Below, piece after piece: positions 35,413 to 43,333 of a stretch of DNA of 64,000 nucleotides; position 1 is the first letter of the stretch; each line of letters opens with the position of its first letter. Made by a program: the position numbers and the translations under genes. The notes beneath the pieces were generated by a model, which did no database searches, was not told where the DNA came from, and was given only the letters and a program-made list of their open reading frames with translations. The stretch lies in contig JBFLXL010000011.1 in assembly GCA_040757205.1 (NCBI GenBank), positions 17,399 to 81,398 of the forward strand, given 5' to 3'. Source of the stretch: Bacillota bacterium. GTDB lineage: Bacteria > Bacillota > Desulfotomaculia > Desulfotomaculales > Desulforudaceae.

Positions 35413-36501
35413 TTGTTCAACGTCAAGGGGAAGGGGCTCGTAACCCTGACCGGCCTGACAATCGGCGCGCTCGCCATCGCGTTGATGGTTGCCGGTAATC
35501 CCAAAAACATGGGCCTTTGCATCGCCTGTTTCTTGCGGGACATCGCCGGCGCGCTCGGGCTGCACAGTGCGGCACCCGTCCAGTACGTCCGCCCGGAAAT
35601 CATCGGGATTGCCCTGGGCGCTTTCGCGGCCGCCCTGGCCACCGGTTCCTACCGCGCCATGGGCGGATCGAGCGCCCTGACCAGGTTTGTCCTGGGCTTC
35701 ATCGGCATGATCGGCTTTTTAGTCTTTCTCGGCTGCCCTCTGCGCATGCTCCTCAGGATGTCCGCCGGAGACCTCAATGCCTGGCTGGCCCTGCCCGGCT
35801 TCGCCGCGGGCATCGCCGCCGGCGTCTGGTTCATCAACCGCGGCTTTACGCTGGGAAGAGCCACGCGTCAGAACAACACCCACGGCTACGTATTCCCGAC
35901 GATGATGGCGGCCCTGCTGGCCCTGTTGGTGTTGGGCTTCCCGCTCCTGCGCGCCAGCACGGAGGGTCCGGGGTCTATGCACGCCCCGCTCTTGCTTTCG
36001 CTGGGGGCCGGCCTCCTGGTCGGGGCACTGGCTCAGCGCACGCGTTTTTGCCTGGTCGGCCCGATCCGCGACCTGATTATGTTCCGCGACCCCTACCTGA
36101 TGTTCGGGATGGCCGGCCTGTTTCTGGCCGCGCTGGTCGGCAACCTGATCATCGGGAACTTCAGCGCCGGCTTTGCCGGCCAGCCGGTCGCCCACACCGA
36201 CGGCCTGTGGAACTTCCTGGGGATGGCCCTGGCGGGTCTATGCTTCACCCTGGTTGCCGGGTGCCCGCTGCGCCAGCTGGTTTCCGCCGCCGAGGGGAAC
36301 ACCGACTCGGCGGTCACCATTCTGGGCGTGCTGGTCGGGGCGGCCTTCGCCCACAACTTCGGCCTCGCCGCCAGCCCGGCGGGCGCTTCCGTAAACGGGC
36401 AGTACGCCGTGGGCGCCGGATTGATCTTGACCTTGGGCATCGGCTTCGCCCTGTCCGGCGCCCGGATCCTGGCGAAAGGAAAGGTGACGGAAAGTGCCTG
36501 A
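35413..36501 (+). CDS. yedE: YedE/YeeE-family selenium or sulfur transporter
   Basis: The ~362-residue membrane protein has about ten hydrophobic segments and the conserved cysteines of the YeeE/YedE (DUF395) family: MGLCIACFLRDIAG, FLGCPLRMLLR, RTRFCLVGPIRDL and VAGCPLRQLVSAAEGN. YeeE is a thiosulfate channel, and the YedE/FdhT branch is linked to selenium metabolism. It starts at TTG 35413 after AAAGGGG; GTG 35404 is also possible. It begins only 31 bp after the tRNA, so they are probably cotranscribed. It overlaps tusA. Confidence 0.9.
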   Translation: MFNVKGKGLVTLTGLTIGALAIALMVAGNPKNMGLCIACFLRDIAGALGLHSAAPVQYVRPEIIGIALGAFAAALATGSYRAMGGSSALTRFVLGFIGMIGFLVFLGCPLRMLLRMSAGDLNAWLALPGFAAGIAAGVWFINRGFTLGRATRQNNTHGYVFPTMMAALLALLVLGFPLLRASTEGPGSMHAPLLLSLGAGLLVGALAQRTRFCLVGPIRDLIMFRDPYLMFGMAGLFLAALVGNLIIGNFSAGFAGQPVAHTDGLWNFLGMALAGLCFTLVAGCPLRQLVSAAEGNTDSAVTILGVLVGAAFAHNFGLAASPAGASVNGQYAVGAGLILTLGIGFALSGARILAKGKVTESA

Positions 36502-36703
36502 TGTCGACGTCTGCGGTCTGGTGTGCCCCGAACCCGTGCTGCTGGTCAAGCGGCGGATCGACGCCTTGGGGGAAGGCGCGATCACCGTGCTGGCCGATTC
36601 GGAGGCGGCCCGGGAAAACATCAAGCGCCTGGCCACGGGCAAGGGCTGGGCGGTACGGATCGAGGAGCAGGATGACAAGTACCTGCTTACCCTGACGAAA
36701 TAG
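36494..36703 (+). CDS. TusA/SirA-type sulfurtransferase
   Basis: The 69-residue protein has the signature VCGLVCPEPVLLVKRRIDAL with the CPxP active cysteine, then ITVLADSEAARENIKR and GWAVRIEEQDDKYLLTL. TusA-like proteins carry persulfide or selenium between enzymes; next to YedE this kind is often called YedF. It starts with GTG 36494, overlapping the yedE stop by 8 bp. Confidence 0.92.
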   Translation: MPDVDVCGLVCPEPVLLVKRRIDALGEGAITVLADSEAARENIKRLATGKGWAVRIEEQDDKYLLTLTK

Positions 36704-36817
36704 TCGTTGGCCGGCAACCGTCGGTTTACCGGACAAAGCGCAGTACTGGCGCATGCCTCTGAGAGGCCGTGCCCCAGCCAGAGTTCCGAGGCCTGAGTAC
36801 AGATTTTCATGACAAAA

Positions 36818-36861
36818 CGCCCGGCACTTGACTCTTCGAGTACCGGGCGCCCTTTGTTTTT
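36818..36861 (+). terminator. Terminator after tusA
   Basis: CGCCCGG (36818-36824) pairs with CCGGGCG (36843-36849), with an inner ACTC/GAGT helix, followed by CCTTTGTTTTT. It marks the likely end of the tRNA-yedE-tusA transcript. Confidence 0.8.
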
Positions 36862-37109
36862 CACTTTTGTTTTACCGTCCCCTTGACGCAATAAGACCAA
36901 CAGGGCACGCGGATCATTTTTTGAGTCCAGATCTCCACCCGCCGGTCCAGGAGCCAGCCGGTCAGGAAGAACAAGCCCTCGCCGTAGACCGCCCACGCCA
37001 GGACCGTGGCCAGCGACAACTCCCCGAAGGACAGGGAAACCGCGGCTTCGGGCCTGAACGTACCGGACTCGGTAGAATGCCCCGAGATTCCGGTGTCGCG
37101 CCGTTTTAG
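36861..37109 (-). pseudogene. Hydrophobic ORF without a usable start; probable gene remnant
   Basis: A minus-strand frame is open from about 37109 to TGA at 36861-36863 with high GC at third positions. It encodes a membrane-like segment (LATVLAWAVYGEGLFFLTGW) and a tail containing CWSYCVKG. No ATG, GTG or TTG with a ribosome binding site lies in the first half. It begins at the end of the mobA-like gene in another frame. It looks like the 3' part of a decayed gene. The rest of 36704-36817 is non-coding. Confidence 0.35.
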
Positions 37110-37876
37110 TTAGTGCGGCTGAAGGGGCCCAAGGCGCAGACCAGGGCGTAGTCTTCGGGCTTGTCTACGTCCACGGCCAGTTCCGGGTATCCCGAGACAA
37201 TCGCCCGCCCGGTCACCCCAAACAGGCTGGTGACTCTCTTTTCGGCATCGGCCAGGCTTAAGCGGCGCGCAAGGAAACGCAGAACGAAGACCGGCCCGAC
37301 GATGGCGGCCAGTTTAAGCGGGTTTTTCCGGTGCAATGCGAACTCCTGGGCTTTTGCCCGGCAGCGGTCGAACACCGCCGGGCGGAACAAAACCAGATTC
37401 CCCCCGGTGAAGCGGCCGTCCGACAACCGCACGTACGTGCGCCGCCCCCCGGGGTAGCGCTTTTCAACCACCTCGTCCCGGACCACCGGGTAGTAGATGT
37501 CCGCCCGCCGGTCACCGCAGCGCCGCACAAAATCCCGGACGGCTTCCGGGGTCAAAAGCGGGATGTCGGCCGTAGCCACCAGCACGTTTTCGGGGGCCTC
37601 GAAGCGCTCGAGACCGGCAGCCACGTTCTCCATCAATCCGCCCGCCGGTTCGAACACTTCCACCCCGGCGGCTCCGGGCAAACGCCGGATCGCTTCCGGC
37701 CCCACCGCCACTATCCGGCCCACACAGCCGGACGCACGCAGCGCCTTGATCACGTATTCCACCATGCACGCGTCCCCAATCGGAATGAGCGCTTCGTGCT
37801 CCACCGGGCTGACCTCCTGGAGCGGCCCGGTGTTCGGACTGCCCGCCAGCAAGAGACAGTCAATCACGGTTCTCAT
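37106..37876 (-). CDS. MobA-like nucleotidyltransferase
   Basis: The 256-residue protein is a GT-A-fold NTP transferase: VIDCLLLAGSPNTGPLQE at the N-terminus in place of the usual LAGGxSxRMG, EALIPIGDACMVEYVIKAL, VATADIPLLTPEAVRDFV, and ELAVDVDKPEDYALV near the end. The glycine-rich loop is altered, so the nucleotide preference cannot be read. It overlaps the GntR gene and may be cotranscribed with it and ispE. Confidence 0.83.
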   Translation of the reverse strand: MRTVIDCLLLAGSPNTGPLQEVSPVEHEALIPIGDACMVEYVIKALRASGCVGRIVAVGPEAIRRLPGAAGVEVFEPAGGLMENVAAGLERFEAPENVLVATADIPLLTPEAVRDFVRRCGDRRADIYYPVVRDEVVEKRYPGGRRTYVRLSDGRFTGGNLVLFRPAVFDRCRAKAQEFALHRKNPLKLAAIVGPVFVLRFLARRLSLADAEKRVTSLFGVTGRAIVSGYPELAVDVDKPEDYALVCALGPFSRTN

Positions 37877-38549
37877 CCCGAAGCGCGCACAACAGGCTGT
37901 TCTCGGCGTTTTCGATGTGTTCCCAGGCCAGCCGCTGCGCCAACTCGGCGTTCCGTTCCGAAATGGCCTCCACCAGTTGCCGGTGCTCCTCCAGCGCCTC
38001 CCGGGTCCTCCCGGGGCGCGACAGGGTGGTGAGCCTAAACCGCTGAATCACATCCTGCAGGTTGGTCAGAATCAGGGTCAGGCGCTGGTTGCGGCTGGCG
38101 CGGTAGATTATTTCGTGGAACTGGGTGTCTTCGTGCACCAAGGCGTGGATGTCGGCGCTGGTGGCGATTTCCGAAATTTGGACCATTGAGCGTTCGAGCT
38201 TTTCCATCTCCTCTTCGGTGATCCGCTCGGCGGCCAGTCCCGCCGCCAACGACTCCAGGGCCGCCCGCACCTCGAACACGTCAATGATGTCCTTGTCGGT
38301 GATCCCGGCCACATACGCCCCTTTGCGCGGGACCATCACCACGAAACCCTCGAGTTCCAGCTTGCGGATGGCTTCCCGCACCGGGGTGCGGCTCACCCCC
38401 AGTTCGTCGGCCAACTGCAGCTCCATCATCCTTTCGCCGGGCCTTAAAATCCCCTGGATGATCGCTTCCCGCAACGACTCAAAAACCACCTCCCTGAGCG
38501 GCTTGTAGGAGTCGAGCTTCACCGGAAGTAAGCGTCTTTGCCCCTCCAT
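37860..38549 (-). CDS. GntR-family regulator, FadR/FCD type
   Basis: The 229-residue protein has the N-terminal GntR winged helix (YKPLREVVFESLREAIIQG, LADELGVSRTPVREAIRKLE) and an all-helical FCD ligand domain (DVFEVRAALESLAAGLAAER, DTQFHEIIYRASRN, EHRQLVEAISERNAELA) with metal-binding-type Asp/His positions. The ligand is unknown. It lies between ispE and the nucleotidyltransferase it overlaps. Confidence 0.92.
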   Translation of the reverse strand: MEGQRRLLPVKLDSYKPLREVVFESLREAIIQGILRPGERMMELQLADELGVSRTPVREAIRKLELEGFVVMVPRKGAYVAGITDKDIIDVFEVRAALESLAAGLAAERITEEEMEKLERSMVQISEIATSADIHALVHEDTQFHEIIYRASRNQRLTLILTNLQDVIQRFRLTTLSRPGRTREALEEHRQLVEAISERNAELAQRLAWEHIENAENSLLCALRDENRD

Positions 38550-38621
38550 CTTGCAAAACCCCCGTCCAGAATGTGCCTTAACATAATAACAAATATATTC
38601 GGCGACCTCACAGCCGTCAAT

Positions 38622-39485
38622 TTACCGGTCATTTAATGCGGCCGTCAGCGTTCTGGTCGCCCTCGCCAAAAGCCCCCGGGAGCGAAGCCCGGCGGCTACG
38701 GCCCCGGCCCGCTCCACGTCCGCGGTCAGCCCGAACACCGTCGGGCCGCTGCCGGACATCAACGCTCCCAGCACCCCCGTCTCCCCACCGAGCAGTTCTT
38801 TAAGCTTTTTGACTTCGGGGTAAAGGTCGAACACGGCCGCCTCCAGTCCATTGAACAGTCTCCCGGCCACAGCGTGCCGGTCTTTATCGGCCAGGGCCCG
38901 GAGCAACGGACTCAGGTCCGGGCGGGCCCCGCCGGGAAGACGGTCGAAACGCGCATAGGCTTGGGCCGCCCGGACGCCGAAGGCCGGCGTCACCAGCACC
39001 ACCCCCATCTCCGGAGCCGGCGGCAGCGGGGTAAGAATCTCCCCCCGTCCCCGGGCTAAGGCGGTCGGCCCAACCAGGAAGAAAGGCACATCCGAACCGA
39101 GTTCGGCCGCGAGGCCGATCAAAGTTTCAAGGTCCAGGTTGAGGTCCCAGAGTTCGTTCAATCCCGCCAGGGCGGCCGCCGCGTCCGCCGAACCGCCGCC
39201 CAGTCCGGCGGCCACCGGGATGGACTTATGCAGCCGCATCTCGGCCCCGGCCCGGCAGTGGCAACGTTCCCGCAGCAGCGCGGCCGCCTTCCAGGCCAGG
39301 TTTCCGGGGCCCTGCGGCACCTCCGCGCTGTCGGTGTACAGGGTGAGTTCTTCCGCCCGCCGCAACTCCAGCCGGTCGTGCAGTTCGAGTTTTTGCAGCA
39401 CGGTTTCCACTTCGTGGTAGCCGTCCGGGCGCAGGTTGCCGACGGCCAGCGCCAGGTTGATCTTGGCGTGGGCCAAAAGACGCAT
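38622..39485 (-). CDS. ispE: 4-diphosphocytidyl-2-C-methyl-D-erythritol kinase
   Basis: IspE phosphorylates CDP-methylerythritol in the MEP isoprenoid pathway. The 287-residue GHMP kinase has LLAHAKINLALAVGNLRPDGYHE, the ATP loop PVAAGLGGGSADAAA, LGSDVPFFLVGPTALARGRGE and GALMSGSGPTVFGL. It is full length, in the usual place near purR/spoVG, although here the lysR-tRNA cassette has been inserted between ispE and spoVG. Confidence 0.96.
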   Translation of the reverse strand: MRLLAHAKINLALAVGNLRPDGYHEVETVLQKLELHDRLELRRAEELTLYTDSAEVPQGPGNLAWKAAALLRERCHCRAGAEMRLHKSIPVAAGLGGGSADAAAALAGLNELWDLNLDLETLIGLAAELGSDVPFFLVGPTALARGRGEILTPLPPAPEMGVVLVTPAFGVRAAQAYARFDRLPGGARPDLSPLLRALADKDRHAVAGRLFNGLEAAVFDLYPEVKKLKELLGGETGVLGALMSGSGPTVFGLTADVERAGAVAAGLRSRGLLARATRTLTAALNDR

Positions 39486-39605
39486 TCCTGAAAAGCCCCC
39501 CGTGAAGCCTCCGGCGTCCCGGCGGCGTGCCTAATGAATTGTACGGCCCGCATAAATATTCCTGCTAGGCGATAGGTATTTCAAAAGGAATCGGAGGCCT
39601 GGTCT

Positions 39606-40313
39606 ATGGCCTATTGGGCAAGCACCCTCGCCGGGGCTTGCACCCTGTTGGGCGCCCTCCTGGTCCTGGCCCTGGGTGAGCCGCGCCGCCCAACCCTGGC
39701 CGCGGTATTGGGCCTGGCCGGCGGCATTATGGTAGGAGTGACGGTGTTGGACCTGATTCCCGCCGCCCTGAAACTGGGCCGGCCTGAAACCGTCTTTTTG
39801 GGAATCTTGCTCGGAATTCTGTCACTCGCGCTGTTGGACAACGCGCTGTCCTCCCTGGTCGGCCCCTCGCGGTCCGGGTTTCTCAAGACGGGTTTGCTGG
39901 TCGGCCTGGGCATCGGGTTGCACGACCTGCCGGAAGGCATGGCCCTCGCCGCCGGTTTTACCGGCACCACAAACCTGGGGCTCTTTTTGGCCCTGACCAT
40001 CGGCCTCCACAACATTCCGGAGGGCATGGCCACCGCTGTCCCCCTAAGGGCCGCCGGCGTTTCCCGGCGGCTCATTATCCCGGCGGTCGCCGCCTTGAGC
40101 CTGGTCACACCCCTGGGCACCTTCATCGGGTTCGGACTGGTCCAGGTCAGCGCCCTCGCCCTGGGTCTGCTTATGGCTTTCGCCGCCGGCGCCATGCTCT
40201 ACATTTCCCTTTTTGAACTCACACCCCGTGCCGTATCCTTGGGCTTCAAACCGGCCCTCGCCGGCGCGGCCGCCGGCGCCGCGCTCGTCTGGTGGGCCGG
40301 GTTACTCTTTTAG
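39606..40313 (+). CDS. ZIP-family metal transporter
   Basis: The 235-residue protein has about eight hydrophobic helices with the metal-binding ZIP motifs GLHDLPEGMALAAGF and GLHNIPEGMATAVPL, as in ZupT/GufA. It probably imports zinc or related divalent metals. It is on the plus strand, divergent from ispE and convergent with the DMT gene, whose end it overlaps by 12 bp. Confidence 0.92.
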   Translation: MAYWASTLAGACTLLGALLVLALGEPRRPTLAAVLGLAGGIMVGVTVLDLIPAALKLGRPETVFLGILLGILSLALLDNALSSLVGPSRSGFLKTGLLVGLGIGLHDLPEGMALAAGFTGTTNLGLFLALTIGLHNIPEGMATAVPLRAAGVSRRLIIPAVAALSLVTPLGTFIGFGLVQVSALALGLLMAFAAGAMLYISLFELTPRAVSLGFKPALAGAAAGAALVWWAGLLF

Positions 40314-40748
40314 GAGCAGAAAAGCCCCCCCCGCCAACAGGAAAACCCCGACAGAGCGGTACCATGTGAAAGAAAGCTGCTTCAGGCCGAAGAGCCCCGT
40401 ATGGTCGATCGCGGCCGCGGTCAGGATCTGACCCACAATGATCGCGGTGGTCGCCGGGGCCACCCCGACTTCAGGAATGCTGCGGACGACCGCGTAGATG
40501 ATGGCCACGCCCAGGACGCCCCCCAGGTACAAGTACCAGGGCGCATCGCCGGCCTTGAGCAGCGAACCGTCTCCCAACCGCAGTCCGAACAGCAATAAAC
40601 TCACAAAGACCAGACCGACCAGATGGACGACGAACGTCGCCTCCAACAGGCCCACGATTTTCCCCAGGGCCGCGTTGATGGCGCCCTGGAAAGCCATGGT
40701 CACCCCGGCCGCGGCGGCGATCATCATGGGCACGAGCTTAAAATGCAA
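40302..40748 (-). CDS. DMT-superfamily transporter, YdcZ (DUF606) type
   Basis: The 148-residue protein has five hydrophobic segments and DUF606 features: AAAAGVTMAFQGAINAALGK, LGGVLGVAIIYAVVRSIPEVG and ATTAIIVGQILTAAAIDH. These are half-size EamA-like transporters. The substrate is unknown. It overlaps the 3' end of the ZIP gene in convergent orientation. Confidence 0.87.
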   Translation of the reverse strand: MHFKLVPMMIAAAAGVTMAFQGAINAALGKIVGLLEATFVVHLVGLVFVSLLLFGLRLGDGSLLKAGDAPWYLYLGGVLGVAIIYAVVRSIPEVGVAPATTAIIVGQILTAAAIDHTGLFGLKQLSFTWYRSVGVFLLAGGAFLLLKE

Positions 40749-40881
40749 AGGCCACTCCCCCCAGCGCCTATTGTTTGCCCCTCACGACCTTGATATACCG
40801 GCGGATTCACCACCACCACCCTCCGCACATACCCTGGCAGTAGCAAATATCAACTGTGGCTATGTATGGAGGGGACAGCCA

Positions 40882-41442
40882 TTGAACGGCGCCTTGCGGG
40901 CTTCTTTTGTCGACCTGGCGGTTTCCGCCCAGGGGTACGGTGACGAACCGGCTTTCGACCACCGGGCCGAGATGACCCGGACCGTGGTGGTCAAACCGCA
41001 CAACGGAAAAGAACTGCTGAAAATCCTGGCCGCCTTCAGCCGGACCCACCGGGCGATCCGCCACGTCCGGATCTTCAGTCACGCTTACCCCCGGGGCGTG
41101 ATTATGACCGACATGTCCGGCTTCTACCATTCTCAGGGCCCCAACGACACGGCCCGGGCCGCCTACGTTTCCGACCTCGAAAAAGCGGTCGCGGAAGGGC
41201 GGATCGTGTTCGCCCGGGACTGCACCGTCAGCCTGTTCGGCTGCAACCTCACCGGCGAGGGCTTCACCCTCAAGCTGTCCCAGGCCGTCAGCGGCGCCGT
41301 GATCGCCGCTACCGCCGGGGTGTACCCGGAAATCGCCGGGGGCCGGGAGACCGGCGTGTTCATCGCCTCGACCCGGTGGCAGAAGTTTGTGCGCGGCCGG
41401 TTGGCCGTGCCGAACATGGGCCGGCGCTACCGGGCCTGGTAG
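40882..41442 (+). CDS. Unrecognised 186-aa protein
   Basis: From TTG 40882 (GGAGGGG 8-9 bp upstream) the frame encodes a soluble protein with no signal peptide. Visible segments are TRTVVVKPHNGKELLKILAA, HVRIFSHAYPRGVIMTD, CTVSLFGCNLTGEGF and AVSGAVIAATAGVYPEI. The alternation FSHA ... LFGCNL ... resembles caspase-like DUF4347 domains, in which a His and a Cys lie at such places, but I am not sure of it. It is isolated on the plus strand and followed by a strong terminator. Confidence 0.7.
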   Translation: MNGALRASFVDLAVSAQGYGDEPAFDHRAEMTRTVVVKPHNGKELLKILAAFSRTHRAIRHVRIFSHAYPRGVIMTDMSGFYHSQGPNDTARAAYVSDLEKAVAEGRIVFARDCTVSLFGCNLTGEGFTLKLSQAVSGAVIAATAGVYPEIAGGRETGVFIASTRWQKFVRGRLAVPNMGRRYRAW

Positions 41443-41458
41443 GGGCCATAAGCCCATA

Positions 41459-41488
41459 AAAAAAGCTGCTTTTAAAAGCAGCTTTTTT
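41459..41488. terminator. Bidirectional terminator
   Basis: A perfect palindrome, AAAAAAGCTGCTTTT / AAAAGCAGCTTTTTT, lies between the convergent 186-aa gene and the SPOCS-LysM gene. It has T-tracts in both directions. Confidence 0.93.
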
Positions 41489-41501
41489 AATTCGGGTTTG
41501 C

Positions 41502-43151
41502 TTAAGGCAGGTTGATAACCTGACCGATCTGCAGGCGGTTTGGATCTACGCCCGGGTTTACCGCCTGGATGGCCTGCACCGTGGTGCCGAAACGCTGGGC
41601 CAGTCTGAAGAAGGTGTCTCCGGCCTGGATGACGTAGGTCCTGCCCGGCGGGGTGGGCGGCTTGGGTTCGGGTACAGGTTTCTTCTCGGGCACCTTGGGC
41701 TCGACCGGAGGCGCAATCGGGCACACGATCTCTGCCCCGGGCCGCAGGCATTCATAAAGCTTCTTCTGCACAATGTCGGTCACCCGCGCGGTCACCTTCA
41801 AAACCAGCTTCACCACGATCCGGCGCTTATCATCCAGACTCACCGAGACAAACTCGGCTTCGGCCATCACATTCACCGCCGCGCCGGGTTGGGCCCCGGG
41901 CACTTCGATGAAGGCGGTGAACGGGATCTCGGCCTGGAAGGCGTGCACCTGCTGGTCCGGCGCATCCCGTACGTAGGTGATCTTCACGGTCACCACGCCT
42001 CGGACGATCACCTTGTTGGCGATGACCTCGGTCTCGGTCACCGTGACGTCGGTCACAAAGGCCTCCAGCACCTTTTCAGCGTCCGGCTTCGGCTGGGGAA
42101 TGGTGACGATCTCGCGCAGGGTAATCTGCACCTGGTCCCTCTCGTTCAGGATCTGGTCCAGGAACAGGGTGACCTGCCGGATGGCCTGCGCTTCGAGGAG
42201 ACAAGCCAGCAGATCGTCTTCGATCTTCACCACGACCCGCTTCCTGATCTGCTCCATCACGAACGCCTGCAGCGCTAAGACGGCCGTGATCGAGATCTCG
42301 CACTCGTGCTTGACCCGGGCGCTGACGTCTTCGATCTGCACATGCACGTTCACCATGTCCCCGGGACGGGCCCCGCGCACTTCGACAAACTGGGTGAAGG
42401 GAATCTCCACGTGGGCGTGGTGCACCGGTTGGGTGGGCCAATCGGCCACGTAGATGACCTGCACGGTCAGGACACCTTCCACGATCACCTTATCCTGAAT
42501 AATCTCTTTCTTGGTGATCGTGACGTCGGCAATGGTGTCGATCACTTCTTTGGGGCAGGGTTTCTTCCCCTGGAACAACTGCTGAATGTCGACCTGGTCG
42601 CTCACCACCACCTGTCTTTTCCCGACGGCCTTGACGATGTCCAGTCGCACTTCATCCTTGACGAACTTCCGCTCGGCGCCGGGCAGATCGATCAGCAACT
42701 GCTTCGGTTCGGCCTCGGTGACCTTGACGAAGATGCGCAGAATCACGGTGACGATGATCTGCTGCGGGTCCTTGGGATCCACGTCGGCCTTGACCTTTTC
42801 GATGGTAATCTGTTTCACCACGTCCATTCCCGGCCGCACGCCGGGGATGTGCAGGGATTCCGCAAATTCGATCTGGCCGCGCACGTGGTGGACCGGCTGG
42901 GTCGGAAAGTCGGCGACATAAGTCACGTTGAAGACGATTTTCCCCTGGACGATGACCTTGTCGGGGATGATTTCCATCTCTTGTTCCTCGACGCGGGCCC
43001 GGACGGCCAGTATCTGTTCGGCCTTCGGCTTCTGCTTGGGAATGGTGATCTTGCCGCGGACCACGGTCTGTACCGTCTGTTCCCCGATGACCTGCCGCAC
43101 AGTCTCTTCCTGGCAGACGATCCGGACCTTAAGTTCATGTTGGCTCAACAA
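41502..43151 (-). CDS. SPOCS (DUF3794) repeat protein with C-terminal LysM
   Basis: The 549-residue protein contains three DUF3794/SPOCS repeats, recognisable from the recurring cores [24 protein letters not shown] (~70-90), [20 protein letters not shown] (~220-240) and [20 protein letters not shown] (~375-395). A Pro-rich linker and a LysM domain ([20 protein letters not shown]) follow. SPOCS-LysM proteins such as SpoVID/SafA types organise the spore coat and bind peptidoglycan or cortex. It starts at TTG 43151 or 43148 after GGAGG. Its closest relative is the next gene upstream. Confidence 0.9.
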   Translation of the reverse strand: MLSQHELKVRIVCQEETVRQVIGEQTVQTVVRGKITIPKQKPKAEQILAVRARVEEQEMEIIPDKVIVQGKIVFNVTYVADFPTQPVHHVRGQIEFAESLHIPGVRPGMDVVKQITIEKVKADVDPKDPQQIIVTVILRIFVKVTEAEPKQLLIDLPGAERKFVKDEVRLDIVKAVGKRQVVVSDQVDIQQLFQGKKPCPKEVIDTIADVTITKKEIIQDKVIVEGVLTVQVIYVADWPTQPVHHAHVEIPFTQFVEVRGARPGDMVNVHVQIEDVSARVKHECEISITAVLALQAFVMEQIRKRVVVKIEDDLLACLLEAQAIRQVTLFLDQILNERDQVQITLREIVTIPQPKPDAEKVLEAFVTDVTVTETEVIANKVIVRGVVTVKITYVRDAPDQQVHAFQAEIPFTAFIEVPGAQPGAAVNVMAEAEFVSVSLDDKRRIVVKLVLKVTARVTDIVQKKLYECLRPGAEIVCPIAPPVEPKVPEKKPVPEPKPPTPPGRTYVIQAGDTFFRLAQRFGTTVQAIQAVNPGVDPNRLQIGQVINLP

Positions 43152-43157
43152 AACTTC

Positions 43158-43201
43158 CTCCTTTCGGCATATTTGCTATCAATATATGCCTCAAAGGAGG
43201 A
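43158..43201 (-). promoter_or_regulatory. Inverted repeat enclosing the SPOCS-LysM Shine-Dalgarno
   Basis: CCTCCTTT (43158-43165) and GGCATAT (43167-43173) pair with AAAGGAGG (43194-43201) and ATATGCC (43185-43191). On the minus strand the 3' arm is the AAGGAGG that precedes the start codon, so the hairpin would hide it. CATATATT fits a sigma-E/K -10 pattern with TCACA upstream. Confidence 0.7.
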
Positions 43202-43249
43202 AGTGTGAGCGCCGGCCGGTCAACGGTTCAGGAACCTACCCTGAAAATC

Positions 43250-43284
43250 CCCTCTCCCTCTGGGAGAGGGTCAGGGTGAGGGGT
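43250..43284. repeat. CCCTCTCCC palindromic intergenic element
   Basis: CCCTCTCCC / GGGAGAGGG with a flanking GTCAGGGTGAGGGG is a compact palindrome of the type found dispersed in many bacterial genomes. It sits between the two SPOCS genes. Confidence 0.7.
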
Positions 43285-43333
43285 ATTTTCATCCTTCCGC
43301 TGGTGCCGCCGCCGAAGGCGGGGGCACGGTTGT

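Noticed and set aside
37106..37876. Assignment as MobA (molybdenum cofactor guanylyltransferase)
   Set aside because: The N-terminal glycine-rich loop is altered and no molybdopterin gene is adjacent, so only a general nucleotidyltransferase call is made.
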